The notes under the pieces were generated by a model that ran no database searches, was not told the origin of the DNA, and saw only the letters and a program-made list of their open reading frames with translations. A stretch of DNA of 36,924 nt from assembly GCA_003553445.1 (NCBI GenBank), contig PWEK01000009.1, positions 1 to 36,924 on the forward strand, given 5' to 3'. Every line of letters starts with the position of its first letter. The stretch's first letter is position 1. The DNA is from Elusimicrobiota bacterium. Its GTDB lineage: Bacteria; CG03; SLGR01. This document shows, piece after piece, positions 1-7,074 of this stretch. The translations under genes and the position numbers were made by a program.

Positions 1-45
1 GGGTGAATATTGATTAAGACTGTTTTCGTCTTTATTTTCGTCAAT

Positions 46-74
46 ATTATACCTTTTGGAGGTACCTTTTTCAA
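46..74 (-). promoter_or_regulatory. Candidate sigma70-type promoter reading left off the window
   Basis: On the minus strand a TTGAAA box (69-74) is separated by exactly 17 bases (52-68) from a perfect TATAAT (46-51). The predicted start of transcription is near position 39, pointing to a gene outside the window. Both boxes and the spacing match the vegetative consensus closely, but the region is AT-rich, so chance is possible. Confidence 0.45.
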
Positions 75-104
75 CTAAGAATCACTCAATTCAGGTATAA
101 TCAT
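75..104 (-). other. Nine-codon open frame with a strong ribosome binding site
   Basis: On the minus strand GGAGG (112-116) sits seven bases before an ATG at 104. The frame reads MIIPELSDS and ends in TAG at 75-77. After the TAG the same frame stays open to the window edge. It could be a leader peptide, the broken start of a gene, or chance. The TAG directly abuts the -35 box of the promoter at 46-74. No function is assigned. Confidence 0.2.
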
Positions 105-258
105 TTTGATGCCTCCTTTTATCCCGTTTATTCTATATTAAATTAGTAACACGGAAATGAGGAGTTATCAACATATTCCCCCCTTGTATAATAGTTTATA
201 TTCTTACAATACGTATAATTCTTAAACTGGCCTCTTTTAGTAAAACTAAATTTATGGG

Positions 259-1614
259 CTATTCCCACCTCCAGCGGGGTTTTAAACCGCTTTTTTTCCA
301 TACACGGGGGTTTTCCATGCACAAATAGACAAAAGTATCAGCTTTTTTTAAACCGATCCACCCGGACATCTTCCTGTAGATATCTGCCCGCAGATCCTCT
401 TCATAGCGCACCTTTTTGTCAAACCCGCATAACAGCTCGCCGTTTAATATATCCGTTTTGGGAAACCTCACTTCAATTGTTCTTTTCAGCCCACCGGGAA
501 ACCTCAGCGTCCCGAGGCTGATCCACCTTATTCGTTCGGGAGGAACGGTATCATATATCAGCTCAACAGCATCCCTGTAATCCTTTTCCCAGCCTGGATA
601 GTTTATTATCGGGTCAAAATGAAAAGCCGTATCCCAGCCCGCGCGGCATATTTCTGCGGCGGCTTCAAGCCTGGCATTCAAAGCCGGAGTGAAGAACTCG
701 CTTCGATCTATGACATGCTGTGGGTTTACAGACCATCCCACAACAACATTGGAGGCCGGTTTCATATTAAGCAGGCGGTCTGTATTTACACTTTTGGTTT
801 TAAACTCAAAGATTAAACCGGGATGCTTGCGCGCAGCCTCGACAATAACCTCCGAATGGGCGGTTATATCATCAAAGACCAGGGAGTCGCAAAACTCCCC
901 GCTTCCGATTCTCTTTCCCTTAAGCTTACTCAGTTTTTCGGCAAAATCGGTTATATTGGCGGCAAGGGTAATCCCCGGCATATTTGAATATTCCTGAAGG
1001 TAGCAGTAAACACACTCATAAGGGCAGCCAAAACCGGCATTGAGTATAGAGTAGCCGCAGCAGACGCATCCGGATGTGCATGGGCATTTTTTTATGAAGT
1101 CGTAGTTCTCCTTTATTAAAAACATTGATTTTCTGCGCCGGTTGTAAGTATTAATATCATAGCTTCTGTTATCCATGAAATCTTTCAGTGAATCAATCTT
1201 CCGCGTGCGGGCTTCAGGAAAACGATTAGCAGTCCTGCTTAGTATCTGACTTGAGGAGAGGCCTTTTTCGTAATATATATTTTCCGGCTCAAGCCAATGC
1301 GACTTATCGGCTTCTCTGCCTGCAGGGCTTTCCAGAGCCGGCAGGTGAGGGTTGATTTTTTTCCCTAGAGAGCAGGCGCGGGGAAACCTTTTCTTAAGCA
1401 GCTCTTTCTTTAACTCTTTAAACCCTTTATTTTCGGAGGAGCAGCTTTTCAAAACATCTCTGTAATCCCTGCATTCTCTGCGCCCCGTCTCGTAAAGAAG
1501 CCTGGCAATCTGCAGGCTTTTATTTACACCCAGCGCCGGAAACCTTTCTTTTACGAATCTTTTGATTTCTTCAGGGGAGTTCACTTTTAAGAAATTCTCT
1601 GAGCGTCCGCGCAA
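259..1614 (-). CDS. SPL-type (spore photoproduct lyase-like) radical SAM protein
   Basis: The protein is 451 residues from a TTG at 1614, with a GTG at 1584 as an alternative start (441 residues). Neither has a clear ribosome binding site. The radical SAM cluster motif is C197-x3-C201-x2-C204 in the string GCPYECVYCYLQEY. It is preceded by a cysteine-rich segment (C177, C179, C183, C185, C186) where SPL proteins have a CP...CCGY stretch. The C-terminal YLCMEN...VW segment is also typical of the SPL family. True spore photoproduct lyases repair UV-induced thymine dimers using a [4Fe-4S] cluster and S-adenosylmethionine, but many SPL-family members in non-sporulating bacteria have unknown substrates, so a repair role is only an inference. 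It is last in a minus-strand run and overlaps the upstream phosphorylase-like gene. The extended N-terminus (about 165 residues before the core) is longer than in classical SplB. Confidence 0.8.
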   Translation of the reverse strand: MRGRSENFLKVNSPEEIKRFVKERFPALGVNKSLQIARLLYETGRRECRDYRDVLKSCSSENKGFKELKKELLKKRFPRACSLGKKINPHLPALESPAGREADKSHWLEPENIYYEKGLSSSQILSRTANRFPEARTRKIDSLKDFMDNRSYDINTYNRRRKSMFLIKENYDFIKKCPCTSGCVCCGYSILNAGFGCPYECVYCYLQEYSNMPGITLAANITDFAEKLSKLKGKRIGSGEFCDSLVFDDITAHSEVIVEAARKHPGLIFEFKTKSVNTDRLLNMKPASNVVVGWSVNPQHVIDRSEFFTPALNARLEAAAEICRAGWDTAFHFDPIINYPGWEKDYRDAVELIYDTVPPERIRWISLGTLRFPGGLKRTIEVRFPKTDILNGELLCGFDKKVRYEEDLRADIYRKMSGWIGLKKADTFVYLCMENPRVWKKSGLKPRWRWE

Positions 1615-2254
1615 GTTCTCTGCGGGAATTCTTTATTCTGGATGAAACCCCTCGCGGAAAACTATCGTAAAAATTAATTTCCCCCGGAAGATCCGAAACA
1701 TACATAAGCGCCGCCGCCTTTTTGCCTGTTTTTTTTGCTGCGGTAAATACCATGGAGGATTCCATATCCAGGCACTCCACTCCGGCCGTTCTGAGTTCAC
1801 CTGCCATTATTGATTCAAGAACGAGAGAAGAAACCGTTGCGCACCGCAAAGACTTCAGGGACGCATACTCTTTTAAACGACGGGTGGTCTCCTCATCAGG
1901 TAAAACTTTTGAATAGAAACTCTGGCTGAAATTCATAAGGTTTGTAAAACTTTCCAGATTGACAGAGCTGGAAATCACTCCTTTTTCTGCGATATCGGCC
2001 TGAAGGCCGGCGCAGCTTCCGAAAAGAAATATGTTCCGGCAGACGGTATCTTCAAGAAGAAGAACGCAGTCCCCTGCAAGCCACCTGCTTTTGGGGGAAA
2101 TGAGGGCGGCCGCCCGCGTAAGACATACGTCAAACAACATACCCCTTGTCACTGAAGCCCCCGGCGGGGAAAAAAGGCTTCTGTCATTTGACGGAAGAAT
2201 AATGCAGTTTTCTTTTATGTTTTTTCTATCGGTGCCAAAGAGTTTAGTAAACAT
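1571..2254 (-). CDS. Nucleoside phosphorylase / nucleosidase superfamily protein
   Basis: The protein has 227 residues and starts at an ATG at 2254, with GGA six bases upstream. The family signature is the C-terminal segment VECLDMESSMVFTAA (D163, M164, E165), which in purine nucleoside phosphorylases and MTA/SAH nucleosidases binds the ribose and base, followed by a VSDLPG loop. An FGSCAGL stretch near residue 78 is where the family has its glycine-rich phosphate loop, but it departs from the usual GTAGG form. The substrate cannot be told from sequence: nucleoside, methylthioadenosine or S-adenosylhomocysteine are all possible. The next gene overlaps its end by 14 bases or more, so the two are probably translated together. 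A nucleosidase beside a radical SAM enzyme could clear 5'-deoxyadenosine, but that is speculation. Confidence 0.75.
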   Translation of the reverse strand: MFTKLFGTDRKNIKENCIILPSNDRSLFSPPGASVTRGMLFDVCLTRAAALISPKSRWLAGDCVLLLEDTVCRNIFLFGSCAGLQADIAEKGVISSSVNLESFTNLMNFSQSFYSKVLPDEETTRRLKEYASLKSLRCATVSSLVLESIMAGELRTAGVECLDMESSMVFTAAKKTGKKAAALMYVSDLPGEINFYDSFPRGVSSRIKNSRRELARTLREFLKSELP

Positions 2255-2280
2255 TTTTTCCGAACTTTCTTTAAGTAACT

Positions 2281-2817
2281 CTATTCTTTTTTGAAAAAAT
2301 CCAGAACGGTTATTCCGTACTTCCTGCTGTCGGTTTTTATAAGTCCGCTGTAATCCAGCGGTTCTTTGTAATGATGCTGAATTGTTAAAACAGCCCCATC
2401 TTTTAATAACCTGTTATCCAGGCAATGCTTCAGTATATCGGAAGAAATATCATCTTTATACGGAGGGCCGGCAAAAATCACATCCGGTGTTTCTTTCGGA
2501 ATAAAATCAAAAACATCCATGGGAAAAACCTCCGATAAACATTCAAGGCCAAAAGCTTCTATGTTTTTTCTTATAAGTTCAACTGAAGAGGGGTTTTTAT
2601 CCACAAAAACCGCTTTTTCCGCGCCTCTTGAAAGTGCTTCAATCCCCACATTGCCGGTTCCCGCAAACAAATCAAGAAAAAGGGCATCTTTAATCCGGCC
2701 GCTCATTATTGAAAAATATGCTTCCTTAATTCTGCCTGAAAGCGGCCTCAGCCCCTTTCCCGGATGCGATAATATTTTCCTGTTCTTAAACTTCCCGGCC
2801 GATACCCTTAGCTTCAT
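2281..2817 (-). CDS. rsmD: 16S rRNA (guanine-966-N2)-methyltransferase RsmD-like
   Basis: The protein has 178 residues, the usual length for RsmD, which methylates G966 of 16S rRNA in assembled small subunits. The N-terminal VSAGKFKNRKI and GLRPLSGRIKEA segments are family hallmarks. The SAM-binding motif I is DLFAGTGNVGIEALSRGA (residues 49-66), followed by the acidic FVDKNP loop. Motif IV is normally DPPY; here it reads GPPY (G117-Y120), because codon 117 is GGC. The DNA at 2461-2485 confirms this reading. The substitution removes the residue that usually holds the target amino group, so activity may be altered or the sequence may contain an error. It sits three bases after the YjbQ gene in the same direction. 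Confidence 0.88.
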   Translation of the reverse strand: MKLRVSAGKFKNRKILSHPGKGLRPLSGRIKEAYFSIMSGRIKDALFLDLFAGTGNVGIEALSRGAEKAVFVDKNPSSVELIRKNIEAFGLECLSEVFPMDVFDFIPKETPDVIFAGPPYKDDISSDILKHCLDNRLLKDGAVLTIQHHYKEPLDYSGLIKTDSRKYGITVLDFFKKE

Positions 2818-2820
2818 TTC

Positions 2821-3237
2821 CTAAGTTTTTCCGCCCGAGAGGTAAACTGTCCTGTTCCTGGCACCGGTATCAAAATCCACCACTACCACCTGCTGCCATG
2901 TACCGAGCAAAGCTTTACCCCCTGAAACCGGAATAGTTTCAGAGCACCCCACAACCGAGGCCCTTATGTGAGAACAACCGTTGTCATCATTCCATGTCTT
3001 TTTATGCTCATATTCCATATCCGACGGAGCTATTCTCTCCATGGCGTTTTTAAAGTCTTTTACCAGATTCGGTTCATATTCTATAGTGGTGACGGCGCCT
3101 GTTGAACCCCTGGTAAAAACAGTAACCCCCCCCTGCTTTATTTCGTTCTCCGAAATGAAACTGGAAATATGCGGAGTAACATCAATTATATCCGTAAAAC
3201 CTTCGGTTTTTAAATTAATTTCCTTTAAAAAATGCAA
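2821..3237 (-). CDS. YjbQ (UPF0047) family protein
   Basis: The protein has 138 residues, normal for this family of small trimeric proteins. The conserved block reads WNDDNGCSHIRASVVGCS, then the VSGGKALLGTWQQVVVVDFD segment and an R-rich end. Family members have been linked to a weak thiamine phosphate synthase activity, but the physiological role is not settled. The start is a TTG at 3237: it lies ten bases after AGGAGG, a strong ribosome binding site inside the end of the upstream TIM-barrel gene, and no ATG competes. The tight spacing to both neighbours suggests one transcript with the TIM-barrel gene and rsmD. Confidence 0.88.
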   Translation of the reverse strand: MHFLKEINLKTEGFTDIIDVTPHISSFISENEIKQGGVTVFTRGSTGAVTTIEYEPNLVKDFKNAMERIAPSDMEYEHKKTWNDDNGCSHIRASVVGCSETIPVSGGKALLGTWQQVVVVDFDTGARNRTVYLSGGKT

Positions 3238-3239
3238 TT

Positions 3240-4010
3240 TCAGTAAACCTCCTGCAGTATTTCCTCCAGGTACTTCTTGCTGTGAAGCAGGTACCTTCTG
3301 TCTTTTGAAAAGACCTCCAGCGTTATTGTTCTTTCGTAAGAGTACTTTTTTAGCTTCCTTACCGTGTCTTTCCAGTCTATCATCCCGCTGCCGAGCGGAA
3401 GATGATTGTCCTGGTTTAGAAAATTATCCGAAAAATGAAGGTGAACAATCCTTTCCCCGAAAACGCTGAAAAACTCTTCTACGAGGTCCCTGTCTGTATT
3501 TAAGTGGCAGTGCCCCACATCCAGGTGCAGCTTTACATCATCCATTCCTTTCAGGAGCCTTTCAAAACTTTCCGGTGTGTTGAATGGCTTTGTAACACTC
3601 TCGACCATCAGGGTTATCCCCTTTTTCCGGCAAACATCATTTACCCTGGAAATGAAAACCCTGTTTTTTTCAAAAATATCGTTTTCACTCATCAGGGATC
3701 CGTTTAAAGAGGGATGAACATTCATTAAATCCACGCCTATTTCATGGAAAAAATCTATATAACTGAAAAACTCACTCATACTCGCCTCTCTTATCGACTC
3801 CAGCGGGAAGATAACGGGAATAAAGGGGCTTGTATGTCCTATAACGCCCAGGCCTGTCCTTTTTAGGGCCTCGCTGACCTGCCGGGAATCAATATTCGAG
3901 CTGAAAAGGGGCTCAAGAGTCAGGTCAACAAAATCAAACCCTTCCGAACTGATAAGCTCTATTTCATCACAGATGTCGTTTGTGAAATTATTAACCGCTC
4001 CTATTTTCAC
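3240..4010 (-). CDS. Sugar phosphate isomerase/epimerase-like TIM-barrel protein
   Basis: The protein has 256 residues and starts with GTG at 4010 behind GGGAG. It belongs to the xylose-isomerase-like / AP-endonuclease-2 TIM-barrel superfamily. Metal-binding positions are visible in order: MNVHPS (about residue 97), LMVES (about 134), HLDVGHCH (about 163), HLHFSDN (about 194) and ITLEVF near the C-terminus. Such proteins include sugar epimerases, isomerases and endonuclease IV. The short length and the HLHFSDN motif favour a sugar enzyme over a DNA repair nuclease. The substrate is unknown. The gene lies just downstream of tRNA-Ala and may share its transcript, since no terminator is visible in the 34 bases between them. 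Confidence 0.78.
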   Translation of the reverse strand: MKIGAVNNFTNDICDEIELISSEGFDFVDLTLEPLFSSNIDSRQVSEALKRTGLGVIGHTSPFIPVIFPLESIREASMSEFFSYIDFFHEIGVDLMNVHPSLNGSLMSENDIFEKNRVFISRVNDVCRKKGITLMVESVTKPFNTPESFERLLKGMDDVKLHLDVGHCHLNTDRDLVEEFFSVFGERIVHLHFSDNFLNQDNHLPLGSGMIDWKDTVRKLKKYSYERTITLEVFSKDRRYLLHSKKYLEEILQEVY

Positions 4011-4044
4011 TTTCTTCTCCCTTTTTTAAGTAGAATCGATTTTT

Positions 4045-4120
4045 TGGTGGAGGTGAGGGGACTTGAACCCCTGACCTTCTGCATGCCATGCAGATGCTCT
4101 CCCAGCTGAGCTACACCCCC
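4045..4120 (-). tRNA. tRNA-Ala (anticodon GGC)
   Basis: The minus strand folds as a complete cloverleaf of 76 bases. The acceptor arm is GGGGGTG against CACCTCC, with one G-T pair. The D arm is GCTC/GAGC. The anticodon arm is TCTGC/GCAGA with loop ATGGCAT, giving anticodon GGC for alanine. The T arm is AGGGG/CCCCT with loop TTCAAGT. The CCA end is encoded. Confidence 0.97.
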
Positions 4121-4137
4121 AAAGTGGAATCTCGTAT

Positions 4138-4165
4138 ATTATATAAAATAGCCCTTAGATTTCAA
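4138..4165 (-). promoter_or_regulatory. Promoter of tRNA-Ala
   Basis: TTGAAA (4160-4165) and a perfect TATAAT (4138-4143) are spaced by 16 bases on the minus strand. Transcription should start near 4131, about 11 bases before the mature tRNA. The TIM-barrel gene downstream may also be served by it. Confidence 0.65.
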
Positions 4166-4173
4166 TCCGCAAA

Positions 4174-4509
4174 TCAGCCGCCCCGCTTCTTTTTTATATT
4201 TGCCATAGAGACCTTTTTCCCTCTGATGCGGTTTTCAATATCCTGTATTTTTTCATAAGGCTCTTTAAGATCTTTATGCGTTATCTCTTTTCTGCGCATA
4301 AGAACATATGCCTCTTTTCCGAACTGAGTCATAAGTTTGTTCTTTTCATTTTCAAGGGTAAGCTGTTCAACTTTTATCATGCCGTATTTCGTGCCGTATT
4401 GAGCATCTTTCTTAAGCGATTTTGCGATTTCGCTTCCCCTGTTTCCCAGATCTTTAAGCATCTGTTCGGTTTTCTGTATCCATGTTTTTGTCTCTTCATT
4501 CTTTCCCAT
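4174..4509 (-). CDS. Small helical protein of unknown function
   Basis: The protein has 111 residues and starts MGKNEETKTW at the ATG at 4509, preceded by AAAGGAG at a good distance. A longer frame upstream exists but has no support. The sequence is highly charged and predicted helical throughout, with a likely coiled coil in residues 20-100 (VEQLTLENEKNKLMTQFGKE), and it ends in a basic KKKRGG tail. No catalytic motif, signal peptide or membrane segment is seen. The start overlaps the end of the class II ribonucleotide reductase gene by 14 bases, so translation is likely coupled. I do not recognise a named family; similar short lysine- and glutamate-rich helical proteins are widespread in bacteria and mostly uncharacterised. 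Confidence 0.75.
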   Translation of the reverse strand: MGKNEETKTWIQKTEQMLKDLGNRGSEIAKSLKKDAQYGTKYGMIKVEQLTLENEKNKLMTQFGKEAYVLMRRKEITHKDLKEPYEKIQDIENRIRGKKVSMANIKKKRGG

Positions 4510-6196
4510 AATAATCTCCTTTCTCAGTATTCTCCTCGCATGCGCAGGCCATGTTAAAAACCTGCTGCCGGCGGCTCTGCTGCCTGTATACAGTAACACC
4601 CTTGCAGCCCAGCCTGTAAGCCCTTAATATAATATCTTTTACTTCCTTAATTGTAAATTCCCGGGGAAGATTCACGGTTTTTGAAATAGCGTTATCCACA
4701 TGGCGCTGAAAAGCAGCCTGGATAAGAAGGTGTATTCTGGGGTTTATTTCTGTAGCGTTCAGAAAAACCGGCTTCAGCCTTTCCGGAATTGATACTGCCG
4801 AATCTATGCCGCCTTTTTGAATAACCTCTTCAACAGCCCTCTCTTCATCTATAGCGTACTTTCTGATTTTCTCTTTAAAAACAGGGTCCGTAAACCTGTG
4901 CTTTTTTCCTTCTTCATCCTTTCTTTCCCAGACAAGTGAATAAACCGGTTCAATCCCGCTTGTGGTTCCGGCGATAAGGGATATGGTTCCCGTAGGCGCT
5001 ATAGTTGTAAGCAGCGCATTCCTTCTTTTTTTCTTTAGTTCAGAGCGGTAAAAATTTGGGAATTCCCCTTTTTCCTCCGCCAGCATCCGTGAGGCCTCAT
5101 GAGCCGTCTCATTGATAAATTTCATCACTTTTCCTGCTGTCTTCACCCCCTCAACCGAAGAGTATGGAACCTCAAGTTTCATAAGCATAGAACTGAAACC
5201 CATAACCCCCAGGCCGATTTTCCGGTTCTTTTTTACAGTTTCACGGACCTTTTTAAGCGGATAATCACTCATATCTATGGCATCGTCCAGAAACCTTACA
5301 GCACACCTTACGGTCTCTGAGAGTTTTTTAAAATTTATTCCATCCTCGCCGGCATGTTTTTCCAGGTTGACAGAACCCAGTATGCATGCCTCATAGGGAA
5401 GAAGGGGCTGTTCGGCGCAGGGGTTTGTCGATTCAATCTCCCCGATTTTTTTTAAGGGGTTGTTCCTGTTTATTTTATCAATAAAAAGAACGCCGGGTTC
5501 TCCGTTTCTCCATCCGCCGGCGGCTATCCTGTCAAAAATTTTCCGGGCGGATACTTTCTTTCTCTCTTTACATGGAGGGAAACAGAGAGGGAACTTATCA
5601 TCTCTCATAACAGCCCTCATGAACTCATCGGTAAGAGCGACCGAAATGTTAAAATTATTTAGTTTCTCCTCATTATGCTTGGCTTCAATAAATTCCAGTA
5701 TATCGGGATGGTCTACTCTCAAAACCCCCATATTCGCCCCCCTTCTCTTGCCGCCCTGTTTTACAGCCTCAGTGGCTTTATCGTAAACCTCCATAAATGA
5801 AACCGGCCCTGAAGTAACCCCTCCTGTCATTCCCACACTGTCTCCTCTCGGCCGGAGATTGGAAAAAGAAAAGCCCGTGCCCCCGCCAGACTTATGGGTA
5901 ACTGCCGTATCCTTAAGGGTACTGAATATTTTTTCAAGGTTATCCTCCACGGGATACACATAGCAGGCGGCAAGCTGGGGAAGTACGGTGCCTGCATTCA
6001 TAAGGCAGGGGGAATTTGGAATAAAATAATGACCGTTGAGTAACTTAAAAAACCTCTCCTCCCATAGACATGTTTTCTTTTCCGCCTGGGCGACCCAGGA
6101 GGATACCCTTCGGAACATATCTTCAGGTTCTTCTCCCTCTTTAAGGTATCTTTTTCTGAGTATTTTCATAGCAAGGGGAGAATAGTTTGAGCTCAT
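4496..6196 (-). CDS. nrdJ: Adenosylcobalamin-dependent ribonucleotide reductase (class II)
   Basis: The protein has 566 residues and makes deoxyribonucleotides using a thiyl radical generated from adenosylcobalamin. The catalytic set is present: C78 in QLAACYVYP and C271 in YEACILGS as the redox pair, and C260 with E262 in the NPCAEQ motif as the thiyl radical site. The 11-residue gap between C260 and C271 is what class II enzymes show. The HKSGGGTGFSFS and PTGTISLIAGTTSGIEPVY segments bind substrate phosphate. It lacks an N-terminal ATP-cone and a long C-terminal zinc domain, so it is the short form. The tail ends with a CAC pair (C551, C553), perhaps the shuttle cysteines that normally form CxxC. 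The ATG overlaps the stop of the RNase HII-like gene as ATGA. No separate NrdD or NrdAB is in the window. Confidence 0.93.
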   Translation of the reverse strand: MSSNYSPLAMKILRKRYLKEGEEPEDMFRRVSSWVAQAEKKTCLWEERFFKLLNGHYFIPNSPCLMNAGTVLPQLAACYVYPVEDNLEKIFSTLKDTAVTHKSGGGTGFSFSNLRPRGDSVGMTGGVTSGPVSFMEVYDKATEAVKQGGKRRGANMGVLRVDHPDILEFIEAKHNEEKLNNFNISVALTDEFMRAVMRDDKFPLCFPPCKERKKVSARKIFDRIAAGGWRNGEPGVLFIDKINRNNPLKKIGEIESTNPCAEQPLLPYEACILGSVNLEKHAGEDGINFKKLSETVRCAVRFLDDAIDMSDYPLKKVRETVKKNRKIGLGVMGFSSMLMKLEVPYSSVEGVKTAGKVMKFINETAHEASRMLAEEKGEFPNFYRSELKKKRRNALLTTIAPTGTISLIAGTTSGIEPVYSLVWERKDEEGKKHRFTDPVFKEKIRKYAIDEERAVEEVIQKGGIDSAVSIPERLKPVFLNATEINPRIHLLIQAAFQRHVDNAISKTVNLPREFTIKEVKDIILRAYRLGCKGVTVYRQQSRRQQVFNMACACEENTEKGDYYGKE

Positions 6197-6852
6197 TTTT
6201 TAATTTCCATTAATATATCAGTCAAAGGGCCCCATTTCCAGTTTCTTCTTATTCCCATGGGCAGCGATCCGTTTTCTCTGTAGTAATCCCACAGAAATTT
6301 TTCCGTAGCGCCGTTTGCATAACCGGATACATACTCAACCCCCATACGGCGGCACATATCCCTGACAATGTTTTCCCTGAGTATTTTCGCTTTAACTGAA
6401 GCAAATGAAACCGCAGGATATTTTTCATCAGCCTTGCCTTCATATACAAAACCGCTGTGCCAGAACCCAAGCCGCGAGAAAAAAATGTTCCTTCTAAGCA
6501 TGCCCAGCCTCTCAATGTAGACCCTGCCTGCTGCAGGCCAGTTAAGTTTTATTAGTATTTCTCTCACTGCATTTATATGCAGCGTATATATGTCTGAAGT
6601 GTTTATTTCATCGGAGCTGATAACCACTCTATGCTCATTAAGAACATGTTTTTGAGCAGCGGACGAAGCCTCGATCCTTTTTCTGTGAGCCCTGCCGCCG
6701 GCCCCATATTTTTTCGAATCTTTTATTCCTGCACTGCGCAGAAACGAATCTGCGCTTGCCGGAACGGAAACACCGCTTACTATAAGCGGCCCGAATACAG
6801 GACCCAGCCCCGCCTCATCTATACCAATCACGAAGTCTCTCTTAATATACAT
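6193..6852 (-). CDS. Divergent ribonuclease HII-like protein
   Basis: The protein has 219 residues from the ATG at 6852 (MYIKRDFVIGIDEAG). An in-frame ATG at 6912 would add 20 residues but has no ribosome binding site, and a promoter ends just before 6852. The N-terminus GIDEAGLGPVFGPLIVSG and the DSKK motif (45-48) are RNase HII/HIII hallmarks, giving D12 and E13 of the active site. The two remaining acidic residues of the usual D-E-D-D set look replaced by glutamate: E114 in VYIERLG and E160 in AKILRE. The arginine of DEAGRGP is leucine. This resembles a poorly studied RNase H-like branch. RNase HII removes RNA from RNA-DNA hybrids, so pairing with ribonucleotide reductase is plausible, but activity is uncertain. 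Confidence 0.72.
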   Translation of the reverse strand: MYIKRDFVIGIDEAGLGPVFGPLIVSGVSVPASADSFLRSAGIKDSKKYGAGGRAHRKRIEASSAAQKHVLNEHRVVISSDEINTSDIYTLHINAVREILIKLNWPAAGRVYIERLGMLRRNIFFSRLGFWHSGFVYEGKADEKYPAVSFASVKAKILRENIVRDMCRRMGVEYVSGYANGATEKFLWDYYRENGSLPMGIRRNWKWGPLTDILMEIKK

Positions 6853-6860
6853 GAAAAAAT

Positions 6861-6889
6861 ATTTTATAATACTACACGGGGAAATGCAA
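6861..6889 (-). promoter_or_regulatory. Candidate promoter of the RNase HII-like/nrdJ operon
   Basis: TTGCAT (6884-6889) and TAAAAT (6861-6866) are separated by 17 bases on the minus strand. Transcription would start near 6854, two or so bases before the ATG at 6852, giving an almost leaderless message. This agrees with the absence of a ribosome binding site for that gene. Confidence 0.4.
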
Positions 6890-6949
6890 ACACCGGATAA
6901 CTTCGCATTCATTAAATAAAGAACAGGGATAAGAAGGGGATTAGAGGGC

Positions 6950-6978
6950 TTGAAAATAATAGTTTTTTGTTATAGACT
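6950..6978 (+). promoter_or_regulatory. Candidate promoter of the small protein/FIST operon
   Basis: TTGAAA (6950-6955) is followed after 17 bases by TAGACT (6973-6978). The -35 box is good and the -10 box is a fair match. The message would have a leader of about 90 bases before the first gene at 7075. Confidence 0.35.
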
Positions 6979-7074
6979 AATAATGTTGGAAAAGTGAAGG
7001 TACTCAGAGAGGAGGTTAAATAAAATCACAGAAAGAAAAATGCATGAAACGGCGTTCATGGAGGGAAAAATGAA

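Noticed and set aside
75-104. Possible pyrrolysine or other recoding at the in-frame TAG
   Set aside because: Only 25 codons follow before the edge, they resemble no known protein, and a near-consensus promoter occupies the same bases.
2981-3469. 162-codon plus-strand frame across the YjbQ and TIM-barrel genes
   Set aside because: It spans the junction of two supported genes on the other strand and shows no family signature.
6853-7074. Cobalamin riboswitch before nrdJ
   Set aside because: The gap holds only promoters; no B12-box-like sequence or conserved helices are visible, and the operon appears almost leaderless.
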